This document shows positions 45,115 through 53,818 of a stretch of DNA of 61,420 bases, piece by piece. Origin of the DNA: Acidobacteriota bacterium (GTDB taxonomy: Bacteria; Acidobacteriota; Vicinamibacteria; Vicinamibacterales; UBA2999). The translations under genes and the position numbers were made by a program. Position 1 is the first letter of the stretch, and every line of letters starts with the position of its first letter. The notes under the pieces are model-generated. The model was not told the DNA's origin. It worked only from the letters and a program-made list of their open reading frames with translations, and did no database searches. The stretch is from positions 1 to 61,420 of the forward strand of contig JAGNJW010000030.1 in assembly GCA_018000455.1 (NCBI GenBank). The letters run 5' to 3'.

Positions 45115-46005
45115 ATGCGCTTCCTTCGCTGGCTTCCGGTGCTGCTCGTCGCCGCCAATCCTCTCGCCGCACAGACGCCGACGGCGTTTGCGCGCCCCGA
45201 GCTGCTGGTCGAACCGGCATGGCTGGCGGCGAACCTGCAGACGGCGAACCTCCGCATCGTCGACATGCGGCCGCGCGGCTTTGCGGAGGGCCACATTCCG
45301 GGCGCGGTCTGGCTCGACAACAACGCCATCCGCAATCCGAAGGCGCCGCCCACGTTCCTGCCCACGCCGCAGGAGTTCACGGCGCTCATGGGCCGCCTCG
45401 GCATCTCGAACGCAACCAAGGTCGTCGTCTACGACGAACGTGGCGGGCTCTACGCCGCCCGGCTGTGGTGGATTCTGAACTACTACGGTCACACCAACGT
45501 GGCGCTCCTGAACGGCGGCTGGGGCCAGTGGGCCGGCGGCCAGCGTGCGACGTCGACCGACACGACCATGCCGGCGGCAGTGGGCTTCACGGTGGGCCGG
45601 AGCACGGTGGGCGTGGCGACGGCCGACGATGTCAAGGCCGCTATCAACAAGACCGGCACCAAGCTCATCGACGCGCGCACGCAGAATGAGATCGACGGCA
45701 AGGATCTGCGCGGCATCAAGCGCGGCGGCTTCATCGAGTCGTCGATTCCGCTCTACTGGGAGGACGTGCTCGAGCCCACCTCGCGCGTGCTCAAATCGCC
45801 CGCCGAGATCGCCCGCATCTGGAAGGAGACCGGCGTCACCACCGGCGACGAGGTGATCGTCTACTGCCAGGTGGGCATGCGGGCCAGCCACAACCTGTTC
45901 ACCCTGGCGCTCATCGGCCACGATCTGACGAAGCTGAAGAACTACTACGGCGCGTGGGAAGAGTGGGGCAACCGCGACGACACGCCGATCAAGAACAGGG
46001 AATAG
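45115..46005 (+). CDS. Secreted tandem-rhodanese sulfurtransferase
   Basis: The 296-residue product has a signal peptide (about 1-20, ending NPLAAQ) and two rhodanese domains, as in thiosulfate or 3-mercaptopyruvate sulfurtransferases. The first (about 35-145) is inactive. The second has the active-site loop VIVYCQVGMRASH with Cys251. Location is probably periplasmic. The stop codon TAG (46003-46005) is supplied by a variant unit of the heptamer repeat, so the last residues (KNRE) derive from the repeat. Confidence 0.92.
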   Translation: MRFLRWLPVLLVAANPLAAQTPTAFARPELLVEPAWLAANLQTANLRIVDMRPRGFAEGHIPGAVWLDNNAIRNPKAPPTFLPTPQEFTALMGRLGISNATKVVVYDERGGLYAARLWWILNYYGHTNVALLNGGWGQWAGGQRATSTDTTMPAAVGFTVGRSTVGVATADDVKAAINKTGTKLIDARTQNEIDGKDLRGIKRGGFIESSIPLYWEDVLEPTSRVLKSPAEIARIWKETGVTTGDEVIVYCQVGMRASHNLFTLALIGHDLTKLKNYYGAWEEWGNRDDTPIKNRE

Positions 46006-46034
46006 GGAGCAGGGCGCAGGGAACAGGGAGCAGT
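45993..46034 (+). repeat. Heptanucleotide tandem repeat, site 2 (6 units)
   Basis: The units are GAACAGG, GAATAGG, GAGCAGG, GCGCAGG, GAACAGG and GAGCAGT. The array forms the last codons and stop of the rhodanese gene. It also covers the region just before the small gene at 46033, for which its AGGGA motifs could act as a ribosome site. Confidence 0.9.
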
Positions 46035-46209
46035 GCCACAGAACCTTATCGGTAGATTCCTCGCACGGCTGGCCACGCCACGGTTGTTCCTGCTGGCGGC
46101 GGGGCTGCTCGGCCTCGACATCCTGATCCCCGACTTCATCCCGTTCGCCGACGAGTTGCTGCTCGCGTCGCTGACGCTCCTCTTCGCGCGGCGAAAGCCA
46201 GGCCTCTGA
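46033..46209 (+). CDS. Small membrane protein, DUF6116-like
   Basis: The 58-residue product begins at GTG 46033 directly after the repeat. It has a basic N-terminus (IGRFLARLATPR), one long hydrophobic stretch (LFLLAAGLLGLDILIP) with the pattern IPDFIPFADELLLASLTLLFARR, and a basic end. This matches my recollection of DUF6116 small proteins. The function is unknown. Confidence 0.65.
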   Translation: MPQNLIGRFLARLATPRLFLLAAGLLGLDILIPDFIPFADELLLASLTLLFARRKPGL

Positions 46210-46225
46210 CCGCGCCTCGGCGCAC

Positions 46226-47099
46226 TCAGCGCCGAAGCGCGAACGACATCTCGATGACGACGAGGCGGCGCGCTGCGCAGCCCTCGGCGACCGGCGCCCG
46301 GAAACGCCACAGTCCGGCGGCGCCGGTTGCCGCGGCGACGAGATTCGCGTCTTCGATGCCGCCGGCCCAATCGAGGCCGGTGAGGGTGCCATGTTCGGTG
46401 ACCTCGCCCCGTAGTTGCACGGTGCCGCCCACGTGCCGCGCGATCTCGGTGTTCGGATACTGTGGCTTCACCTCGTCCACGAGCCGCGGCCATGACGCTG
46501 GCGTGTCGCCCTCCAGGAGCACAGCCGGACCACACCGGTTCGACCGCGCACTGCTCCGGCTGGCGGCCTGACGCGCTCGGTCGTCAGGATGGGCCGCCAG
46601 CGGCTCGATGCGGCTGCCGAGCCTGTCGGCGATGCGCTCGGCCACGTAGGTCGCAAACTCCGCTTGCCCGTAGATGGTCGACTGCCCCCTGGCCAGCTCG
46701 AGGCGGTAGGGCACGAATACGGTCGACGTCGTGAGAACGGCCCCGACCGCTAGACGCGCCGGCTCGAACTCCGGAGCGACGAAGACGTGGAGAGTCACGC
46801 CGTGGGGCGTCTGCGTCGCCGTCAGGTCAAGCCTGCTCGCGTCCGGCCAGTCGCGATCGTAGGGCGTTTGCCGGGTCACGAGCAGGCCGGCTTGGCTGTC
46901 CTCGCGCTGCACCCGCAAGCCCATCGCCCGCATCGTGTCGCGCGCCGCGGCAAACACCTCGGGCGCTGCCTCGCTCCACGAGCCACTCGCCGCGCAACAC
47001 GGACGTCGCGGCGACTTGTGCCGTCAAAGCGGCGGACGTCGATGCCCAGATCGCCGCGACGATGCCGGCGCCAAGTGCCCGAAACACGTCGACACGCAT
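46226..47099 (-). pseudogene. TonB C-terminal-domain protein, frameshifted
   Basis: One frame supplies ATG 47099 and a signal peptide (VFRALGAGIVAAIWASTSAA). The body of the protein is in the next frame (SGSWSEAAPEVFAAARDTM onward to the stop at 46226), which has its own stop codon upstream. A shift near 46985-47010 is needed to join them. The C-terminal 90 residues resemble a TonB energy-transducer domain (VDEVKPQYPNTEIARHVGGT). Either a single-base indel in the assembly or a genuine frameshift would explain this. Without a membrane anchor at the right place it may be a periplasmic TonB-like protein. Confidence 0.65.
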
Positions 47100-47188
47100 A
47101 CGCTCGCCCCAGGCAAGAGACCCGGGATTGTAGTCTTGACTGGCTCCGGCCGGTCCCCTATCGTCGTCCTATGCTCCGGAGACCTGAC

Positions 47189-48880
47189 ATGCAGACACGC
47201 CGCCCCCTCGCGCCGATCGTGGCGCTCCTGGTTGCTTCACTCACCTTGTCCCTCAGTGCCGGCAACGCGCCCTATCGCGCCCGCGGTGGCATGGTCGTCT
47301 CGCAGAGCGACATCGCCTCGGAAGTGGGCTGGAAGGTCATGAAGGAGGGCGGCAACGCCATCGACGGTGCCGTCGCGACGGCGCTGGCGCTGGCGGTCAC
47401 CCATCCAACGGCTGGCAACATCGGCGGCGGCGGCTTCATCGTCTACCGCAGCGCCGACGGCACCGCCACCACCTTCGACTTCCGTGAGACGGCGCCGGTC
47501 GGGGCCACGCCCACGATGTGGATGAAGGACGGCAAGTACGACTACGACATCCACCACAACACGCACCGCTCGGTGGGGGTGCCTGGCACCGTCGCCGGCC
47601 TGTATCTCGCGCACCAGAAGCTTGGCAGCAAGCCCTGGAAGGATCTGGTGCTCCCGGCCGTAGCCCTGGCGCGCGACGGCTTCGAGTTGACCGAGGGCCT
47701 GGCGAGCTCGCTCGAGCGGATGATTCCGGAGTTCAAGAAGTACCCGGCCTCGCTGGCCCAGTTCTCGAAGAACGGCGTGGCCTACAAGGCGGGCGAGATC
47801 CTCAAGCAGCCCGACCTCGCCAGGTCGCTCCAGCGCATCGCCGACCAAGGTCCGGCCGGCTTCTACGAAGGCGAGACGGCCGAGCTCATCGAGAAGGAGA
47901 TGCTGGCCAACGGCGGCCTCATCACCCGCGCAGACCTCAAGAACTACGTCGCCAAAGAGCGGGTGCCGCTCAAGGGCACCTATCGCGGCCACGAGATCAT
48001 CGGCATGCCGCCGCCGAGTTCCGGCGGCATCGCAGTCATCCAGATGCTGAACGTGCTCGAGGCCTTCGATCTCAAGGCCAACGGCTACGGCTCGGCACAG
48101 AACCTGCACCTGGTGGCCGAATCGATGCGGCGCGCTTTCGCCGACCGCGCGCAGCACATCGGTGATCCCGACTTCAACAGCGCCATCCCGGTCGCCCAGC
48201 TCATCTCGAAGGACTACGCCACCCAGCTGCGCAAGACCATAAACCCGAACAAGGCGTCGGTGTCATCGCCGACCTCGTTCTCCTGGCCGACCGAGTCGCA
48301 GGAAACGACGCACCTCTCGGTCGTGGACGGCAAGCAGAACGCCGTCTCGATGACCTACACGCTCGAGTACGGCTACGGCTCGCGCATCGTCGTCCCAGGC
48401 GCCGGCTTCCTGCTCAACAACGAGCTCGGCGACTTCAACTCCGCGCCCGAGATGACCGACGATCGCGGCAACATCGGGACCAAGCCGAATCTGGCCCTGC
48501 CCGGCAAGCGTCCGCTCTCGAGCATGGCGCCGACCATCGTCGCCAAGGACGGCAAGCTCTTCATGGTCACGGGCTCGCCCGGCGGACGCACCATCATCAA
48601 CACGGTGCTCATGACCATCCTCAACGTCATCGACTACGGGATGAACGCGCAAGAAGCCGTGGACGCCGGGCGCATGCACCACCAGTGGCTGCCCGACCGG
48701 CTGAGCATGGAGCGCTACGGCTTCTCGGCCGACACGATCGCGAAGCTGAAGGCCATGGGCCACACCGTGAGCGAAGCCGGCGGCCAGGGCGTGGCGGAAG
48801 TGATCGCCGTCGGCAAGGACGGCGTGCTCGAGGGCGGCATCGACGGCCGCGCGTCCGATGGCGGCGCGGCCGGCAAGTAG
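47189..48880 (+). CDS. ggt: Gamma-glutamyltransferase
   Basis: This periplasmic enzyme hydrolyses or transfers the gamma-glutamyl group of glutathione. ATG 47189 has GGAGA 6 nt upstream and gives 563 residues. ATG 47171 is an alternative with TATCGT 6 nt before it. A signal peptide covers about 1-25. The proenzyme is expected to self-cleave before Thr374 in the block QETTHLSVVDG. LNNELGDFN and the SSMAPTIV substrate loop are conserved. It is convergent with the oxidoreductase gene (6 nt). Confidence 0.95.
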   Translation: MQTRRPLAPIVALLVASLTLSLSAGNAPYRARGGMVVSQSDIASEVGWKVMKEGGNAIDGAVATALALAVTHPTAGNIGGGGFIVYRSADGTATTFDFRETAPVGATPTMWMKDGKYDYDIHHNTHRSVGVPGTVAGLYLAHQKLGSKPWKDLVLPAVALARDGFELTEGLASSLERMIPEFKKYPASLAQFSKNGVAYKAGEILKQPDLARSLQRIADQGPAGFYEGETAELIEKEMLANGGLITRADLKNYVAKERVPLKGTYRGHEIIGMPPPSSGGIAVIQMLNVLEAFDLKANGYGSAQNLHLVAESMRRAFADRAQHIGDPDFNSAIPVAQLISKDYATQLRKTINPNKASVSSPTSFSWPTESQETTHLSVVDGKQNAVSMTYTLEYGYGSRIVVPGAGFLLNNELGDFNSAPEMTDDRGNIGTKPNLALPGKRPLSSMAPTIVAKDGKLFMVTGSPGGRTIINTVLMTILNVIDYGMNAQEAVDAGRMHHQWLPDRLSMERYGFSADTIAKLKAMGHTVSEAGGQGVAEVIAVGKDGVLEGGIDGRASDGGAAGK

Positions 48881-48886
48881 TCGTCG

Positions 48887-49621
48887 TTACGGCAGCTCGA
48901 GGGCGGCTTTCAACTGCGCCGCCGTCAGGCCCTTCACGTAGACGGACGTGCCGGCGTCGAACTCGCGGGCACGCGCCAATCCGCCCACCACCACCGGATC
49001 GAAGCCGGCATCGGTCACCAGGCGCACCGTCATCGCGATCGCCGCCGCGTCGTCGGCGGCGATCGGGATGCCGAGCTTCTCACCAGCGCGGTGCGCCTCC
49101 TTGGTGACTTGCGTGAAGCTGAGCGCGTTCAGCGCGCGCACCAGTCGCACGCCCGGGAGATGCTCCTTCGAGGTCACGCCGGTGCCGCGCGCCAGGCCGT
49201 CCTTCCCCACCTCACCGTCGCGATCGACACGCGGATTGCCGACGTCGATGACGATCTTGCCTTGCATGAGCGGCGCGTAGTCCTTGCCCACCTGTGGCAG
49301 GGCGCCGTAGGGCACGGCAATCAGGATGACGTCGCCGATGCGCGCCGCCTCTTCGGGGAGCCCGGCCCGCGCCTTGGCACCCGCCTGAGCCACCAGCTCC
49401 GTCAAGCTCTCGGGATGGCGCGACGAGAACAGCACCTCGTGCCCGGCCTTCGCCCACAGCAGTCCGATGGCCCCGCCCTGGCGGCCCGAGCCAATGATGC
49501 CGATCTTCACGGGGCCCGGCGACTGCGCGCCAAGGGGCCATGGGCGAACAGCCGCGGCGGCCGCGAGTGCGCCGCCGGTGAGCAGAAACGTGCGGCGTGC
49601 CGGCCGCGAGCGCGTGTGCAT
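48887..49621 (-). CDS. Tat-exported Rossmann-fold oxidoreductase (F420-dependent NADP reductase family)
   Basis: The 244 residues begin with a Tat signal (RRTFLLTGGALAAAAA). A dinucleotide fold with KIGIIGSGRQGGAIG and an SSRHPESL loop, which could read NADP phosphate, follows. ALNALSFTQVTKEA and the rest match the NADPH-dependent F420 reductase-like family. A perfect GGGAGG site lies 5 nt before the ATG. Export of such a domain is unusual, and the true cofactor is unknown. A TATACT hexamer about 28 nt before the ATG may be its -10 box. Confidence 0.85.
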   Translation of the reverse strand: MHTRSRPARRTFLLTGGALAAAAAVRPWPLGAQSPGPVKIGIIGSGRQGGAIGLLWAKAGHEVLFSSRHPESLTELVAQAGAKARAGLPEEAARIGDVILIAVPYGALPQVGKDYAPLMQGKIVIDVGNPRVDRDGEVGKDGLARGTGVTSKEHLPGVRLVRALNALSFTQVTKEAHRAGEKLGIPIAADDAAAIAMTVRLVTDAGFDPVVVGGLARAREFDAGTSVYVKGLTAAQLKAALELP

Positions 49622-49743
49622 GGGTGCCTCCCTGGCTCTCGGCGGGAGTATACGACCAGCGGCAGCGCCTAACCCCAAACCGCAGCTGCGTTGGCGTGGC
49701 ATCCGGTCGTCGGACACCGCGCCAGCGCACCTGCGCTGTGGAC

Positions 49744-50924
49744 TCAGTGTCGTGGCCGTTGACGCGGCACCTCGTCCTCGAGGGCGAAGGCGACGAGGCG
49801 GGCCGGTCTGCACCGCCGGCAGCGCCGTCTCCCAGCTCGTCTTGCCCGTGGCCTTGTCGAGGGCACGGAACACCGGCTGACCGCCCCAGCCCTCGCCGGC
49901 GAAGAGCAGCGTCTTGGTAGCGAGCAGTCCCGCCCGTGAGCGGCTCCCCGTTGGCGGGAGCGTCACGGCTTTGAGCAGCGGATGATCGCGAATCGCCGGT
50001 GGCGTCCCGCCATTGGGGACTTGCCACGCAATCTCGCCGCGCGTCGGATCGAGCGCGGTGATGCGGCCGTAGGGTGGCTGCACGATCGGCAGTCCATCGA
50101 TGGTGGGAAGCGCCGAGCGTGCCACCGCCACGTAGTCCATGTCCGACTCATCGCTTTCCTCGAGCGCGACGAGCGATGGTTGGGTGGCGCTGACCACGTG
50201 ATCTCCGGCGTGAAGTCCACGATGTCGTCGAGCGTCAGCCCTTGCCGGTCGAATGCCGGCGGCTTGGTGGGAAACGGCTGGGTGGCGGCGGTGCGTTTCA
50301 CCGGGCACGTCGCTTTGCGGCACGGCGCGGTCGTGTTGTCGTAGTCCCAGATGTCGTGATGAATCTACTGGAAGTACCACACCACCTTGCCGGTCCGCAC
50401 GTCGAGGCACACCAGGCTCGACGAGCAGACGTTGTCGCCGGGGCGATGGCCGCCGTAGAGATCGCCGGTCGGCGTTTCGACCGGCAGGTAAACGTAACCG
50501 AGCGCGTCGTCGGCCGAGACTACGCTTGAGATCGACCATCCCGTCGGCGCCGAACGACGGGACGGGACGGCCGGTGCGACCATCGAGCAAGACGAGACGG
50601 AAGCCGGGAGTCACGACCACGATGCGCGCGCTCGTGCCATCGGTCCGGTAGGACACGCCGCGGCCTGAGTTGCGCCGCCTCGTTCTTGAACTCGGGCTTC
50701 GGACCGGAGGGACGCAGATCGCGTTCCCACGCCACCGCGAGCCTCGCCACGTTGTCGCGCGTGATCGAGGCGAGCGGCGAGTAGCTGAGGCTGCGGTTGT
50801 CGCCGTGATAGGCCCGCCACTCGCCGGCCGGCGCCGCGGGAGAGGTTGTTGGCGCCTGCGCCTCGAGCGCGACGGCCCCGCGCAGCACCGCGACGACGAC
50901 TGCGTGACGGCGTGGCAACGTCAC
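49744..50924 (-). pseudogene. Decayed PQQ-dependent dehydrogenase
   Basis: Fragments of one quinoprotein follow in order but in different frames. They are a secreted N-terminus with WRAYHGDNRSLSYSPLA, then VVTPGFRLVLLDGRTGRPV, then YVYLPVETPTGDLYGGHRPG ending at an in-frame TAG (50362-50364). TQPFPTKPPAFDRQGLTLDD, DYVAVARSALPTI with the GEGWGGQPVFRALDKATG block, and finally RLVAFALEDE follow. At least four frameshifts, one nonsense codon and a C-terminal deletion are needed, so this is a pseudogene. Intact family members are about 600-700 residues. Confidence 0.85.
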
Positions 50925-50938
50925 CGCTTCCCGGGAGC

Positions 50939-51928
50939 TCAGCCGCGGCTGGGTGCTGGCGACTCGCCGTTCCCCGCTCCCTGTTCCCCGTTCCCTGCTC
51001 CCTGTTCCCTGCTCCCTGCTCCCTGTTCGTTCACGTAATCGAACCCGAAGCGGCCCTTGACGCACAGGTTGCCCAGGGTGACGCCGTTCTCGAACGGTGA
51101 CGTCACCGTGACGATCCGGTCGTCCTGCACGTGCGTCGTCAGCGTGCAGCCGACGCCGCAATACGGGCAGATCGTGTCAATCGCCGTCTGGCGTTCGGGG
51201 CCCCAGTTCCCGGCCTGCCGCAGTTCGAACTCGGACTTGGCCATCAGGGCGCCGGTCGGACACACGGCGATGCAGTTCCCACAATACACACACGCCGACT
51301 CGGGCAGCGGCACGTCGAGCTCGGTCGAGATGTGAGCGCGGAAACCGCGCCCGGCGACCGCGATGGCAAAGGTGTTCTGGGCGTCGGTGCCGCAGGCTTC
51401 GACGCACTTGTAGCACAGCACGCACTTCGAGTAATCGCGCACGTAGAGGTCGTTGTCGTCCTTGAGCGGCTGGGCCACGGTGGCCGCCTGCGGCCCGAAG
51501 CGCGACGGGTTGGCCCCGTACTCCGCCAGCATCGGCGCGAGCTCGTCCGCCGTCGAGAGGTCGACCGACGAGGCGAGCAGTTCGAGCACGACCTTGCGCG
51601 AGGTCCGCACGCGCGGCGAGTTGGTCTGGACCTTCATCCCCGCTTCGGCCTTGCGCGAGCAGGCCGGCGCCAGCACGCGCGCCCCCTCGAGCTCGACGAC
51701 GCAGACGCGGCACGCGTTCACGGGCGTGAGGGTCTCGAGGTAGCAGATCGTGGGGATGTCCTTGCCCGCGGCTCGGCAGGCCTCGAGCAGCGTCGCGCCC
51801 TCGGCGACGTCCACCGACTGGCCGTCGATCGTGACCGATACGAGGGCGCGGGCTGGCGCCAGCGGTGCCGCCGGCACGACGGCGCCGCGCGGCGGCAGAT
51901 TGAACCAGATGGCCTGTTCATCACTCAC
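50939..51928 (-). CDS. Formate dehydrogenase Fe-S subunit (NuoG-like N-terminal part of the alpha chain)
   Basis: The 329 residues correspond to the N-terminal third of FdsA/FdhA-type alpha chains. A [2Fe-2S] ferredoxin domain (CYLETLTPVNACRVC) comes first, followed by a His-Cys [4Fe-4S] region, two ferredoxin-type clusters (CVLCYKCVEAC, CVYCGNCIAVC), and the CPYCGVGCTL [4Fe-4S] motif. This last motif normally opens the molybdopterin domain. The chain then ends where the catalytic part would begin (GRFGFDYV) and carries a low-complexity tail of about 28 residues encoded by the heptamer repeat. Its start overlaps the diaphorase stop (ATGA). Confidence 0.93.
   Translation of the reverse strand: MSDEQAIWFNLPPRGAVVPAAPLAPARALVSVTIDGQSVDVAEGATLLEACRAAGKDIPTICYLETLTPVNACRVCVVELEGARVLAPACSRKAEAGMKVQTNSPRVRTSRKVVLELLASSVDLSTADELAPMLAEYGANPSRFGPQAATVAQPLKDDNDLYVRDYSKCVLCYKCVEACGTDAQNTFAIAVAGRGFRAHISTELDVPLPESACVYCGNCIAVCPTGALMAKSEFELRQAGNWGPERQTAIDTICPYCGVGCTLTTHVQDDRIVTVTSPFENGVTLGNLCVKGRFGFDYVNEQGAGSREQGAGNGEQGAGNGESPAPSRG
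50967..51029 (-). repeat. Heptanucleotide tandem repeat, site 3 (9 units), inside a coding region
   Basis: There are nine units of the CCCTGTT/CCCTGCT/CCCCGTT type on the plus strand. On the minus strand they read as G-rich heptamers within the 3' end of the Fe-S subunit gene and encode an Asn/Ser-Gly-Glu-Gln-Gly-Ala-Gly pattern. The heptamer has no stop codon in any frame, so insertion extends the protein rather than ending it. Confidence 0.92.
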
Positions 51929-53805
51929 GACGCGTGCTCCCCTCGAAAGACGTGCAGGCGTTGCACGGCCGACTCGATCGCCGACGAGGCCGTCTGGCCC
52001 AGCCCGCAGATCGACGCATCACGCATCGCCTGACCCAGTTCGGCCAGGAGCGCCAGCCGTTCGGCCGACGCGGCGCCTCCGGATGTGCGCAACTGCTGCA
52101 GCAGCTCGCGCTGTCGGACGGTTCCGACCCGGCACGGCACGCACTGCCCGCAGCTCTCGTCCTCGAAGAAGCTCGCGATCCGTCCCAGCAGGTCGGGCAG
52201 ATCGGCGGTGTCGTCGAAGACCATCACGACGCCGGAGCCGAGCGTGAGTCCCGCCGCCCGCGTGTCCTCGATCGTGAGGCGCAGGTCGAGCGACTCGGGC
52301 CCGACGAACATACCGGCCGCGCCACCGAGCAGGATGGCCCGCAGCGACCGATTGTCTGCGACGCCGCCGGCGCGATCCACCACCTCGCCGAGCGTCACGC
52401 CAAACGGGTACTCGTAGAGACCGGGGCGCGCGACATGTCCCGACACGCAGAGCAGACGCGTGCCGGCAGAGTCTGGCGTGCCGGTGGCCGCCCAGGCCGC
52501 GGCGCCCCCGGTGAGGATCGGCAGCACGTTGGCAAGCGTCTCGACGTTGTTGACCACGGTCGGCTGGCCGAACAGCCCGGCGTGACTGGGAAATGGCGGC
52601 TTCGATCGCGGCTCGCCACGTTTGCCCTCGAGCGAGTTGAAAAGCGCCGTCTCCTCGCCGCAGATGTAGGCGCCGGCGCCGCGGCGGATCTCGAGCTCGA
52701 AGGTGTAGCCTGAGCCGGCGATATCGTGACCGAGCAGGCCCGCTGACCGCGCAAGAGCCGCGGCCTGTGCGATGCGCGCCTCGGCATCCGGATACTCGCC
52801 ACGCACGTAGAGAAAGCCGCGCTCGCTGCGCGTGGCGATGCCGCTGATGGTCATCGCTTCGACGATCGCGAACGGATCGCCGGTCATGAGCACGCGGTCC
52901 TTGAAGGTCCCCGGCTCGGACTCATCAGCGTTGCAGACGACGTAGTGCGGCAGCGCCGGCTCGGCGGCCACGGCCTCCCACTTCACGCCGGTCGAAAAAG
53001 CGGCGCCGCCGCGACCGAGGAGCCGGGCCGCCTTCACCTCGGCGATGACGCCGGCTGGGCCGAGGGCAATGGCCCGTTCCAGGGCGCGATAGCCGCCCGC
53101 CGCCCGATACGCGTCAAGGCTGGTGGCATCGATGACGCCCACGCGCGCCAGGAGCGTGCCAGGCTCACCGGCCTGTGGCACGCCCGCCCGCAGTTCGACC
53201 AGCGACTCCGTCAGATGCCCGCGTGTCTCAGACGTCAGCGCGCGCGCCACCGCGTCGGCCGACGCCGCCGGCGCGACCACGACGCGTTCGGCCGGATCCC
53301 CGGCAGCGACGACCAGCACCGCTGGCGCGCGATCGCACTGGCCGAGGCAGGGACTGCGCATCCATGTCGCGTCGCGGCCAGGTGGCGCCGTGCCCGGCGG
53401 CCCGAGCATCGTCGTCAGTGTCTCGCAGATCGTTTCGGCGCCGCGGGCGCGGCACGCCACGTCGTCACACACGTGCGCCACGGTTCGCGGGCGCGGCTCG
53501 GTCGCGAACAGATGATAAAAGGTCAGCACGCCCCACGCCTCGGCGGGTGGCACGATGAGCCGCTGACAGATGTAGTTCATGGCCCCGCGGCTCACCCAGC
53601 CCACACGGTCCTGCACGGCGTGAAACGCCGGCAGCAGCAGATGACGTTGGGCCCTTGCCACCGCCCCTCCGCCACGCGCCGAGCGGCCGTCGCGCGCGAT
53701 CTCGCGGGCGCCACCCTCCCAGCCCGACGTGGGAGCGCCGAGCAGCCGATCGACGGCGTCGCGCTCCTCGGCCGTGGCTTCCGGCCCGATGACGTGAATA
53801 TCCAC
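51925..53805 (-). CDS. Formate dehydrogenase diaphorase subunit, NuoE-NuoF fusion
   Basis: This subunit passes electrons between the Fe-S chain and NAD through FMN. The 626 residues start with a NuoE-like [2Fe-2S] domain (about 1-190) with CDDVAC and CLGQC. A NuoF-like domain follows with FMN/NAD motifs GRGGAAFSTGVKWE and CGEETALFNSLEGKRGEPR. The [4Fe-4S] ligand set SCGQCVPCRVGT is completed by a later ICGLGQ Cys. The fusion is like FdsB-type diaphorases. It lies between the two halves of the alpha chain. Confidence 0.93.
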   Translation of the reverse strand: MDIHVIGPEATAEERDAVDRLLGAPTSGWEGGAREIARDGRSARGGGAVARAQRHLLLPAFHAVQDRVGWVSRGAMNYICQRLIVPPAEAWGVLTFYHLFATEPRPRTVAHVCDDVACRARGAETICETLTTMLGPPGTAPPGRDATWMRSPCLGQCDRAPAVLVVAAGDPAERVVVAPAASADAVARALTSETRGHLTESLVELRAGVPQAGEPGTLLARVGVIDATSLDAYRAAGGYRALERAIALGPAGVIAEVKAARLLGRGGAAFSTGVKWEAVAAEPALPHYVVCNADESEPGTFKDRVLMTGDPFAIVEAMTISGIATRSERGFLYVRGEYPDAEARIAQAAALARSAGLLGHDIAGSGYTFELEIRRGAGAYICGEETALFNSLEGKRGEPRSKPPFPSHAGLFGQPTVVNNVETLANVLPILTGGAAAWAATGTPDSAGTRLLCVSGHVARPGLYEYPFGVTLGEVVDRAGGVADNRSLRAILLGGAAGMFVGPESLDLRLTIEDTRAAGLTLGSGVVMVFDDTADLPDLLGRIASFFEDESCGQCVPCRVGTVRQRELLQQLRTSGGAASAERLALLAELGQAMRDASICGLGQTASSAIESAVQRLHVFRGEHAS

Positions 53806-53818
53806 CGCTGCTCCTTGT

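Noticed and set aside
48887..50656. Single 589-codon minus-strand gene
   Set aside because: It joins a pseudogene fragment of the PQQ dehydrogenase to the separate Tat-exported oxidoreductase, which has its own strong ribosome site and signal at 49621.
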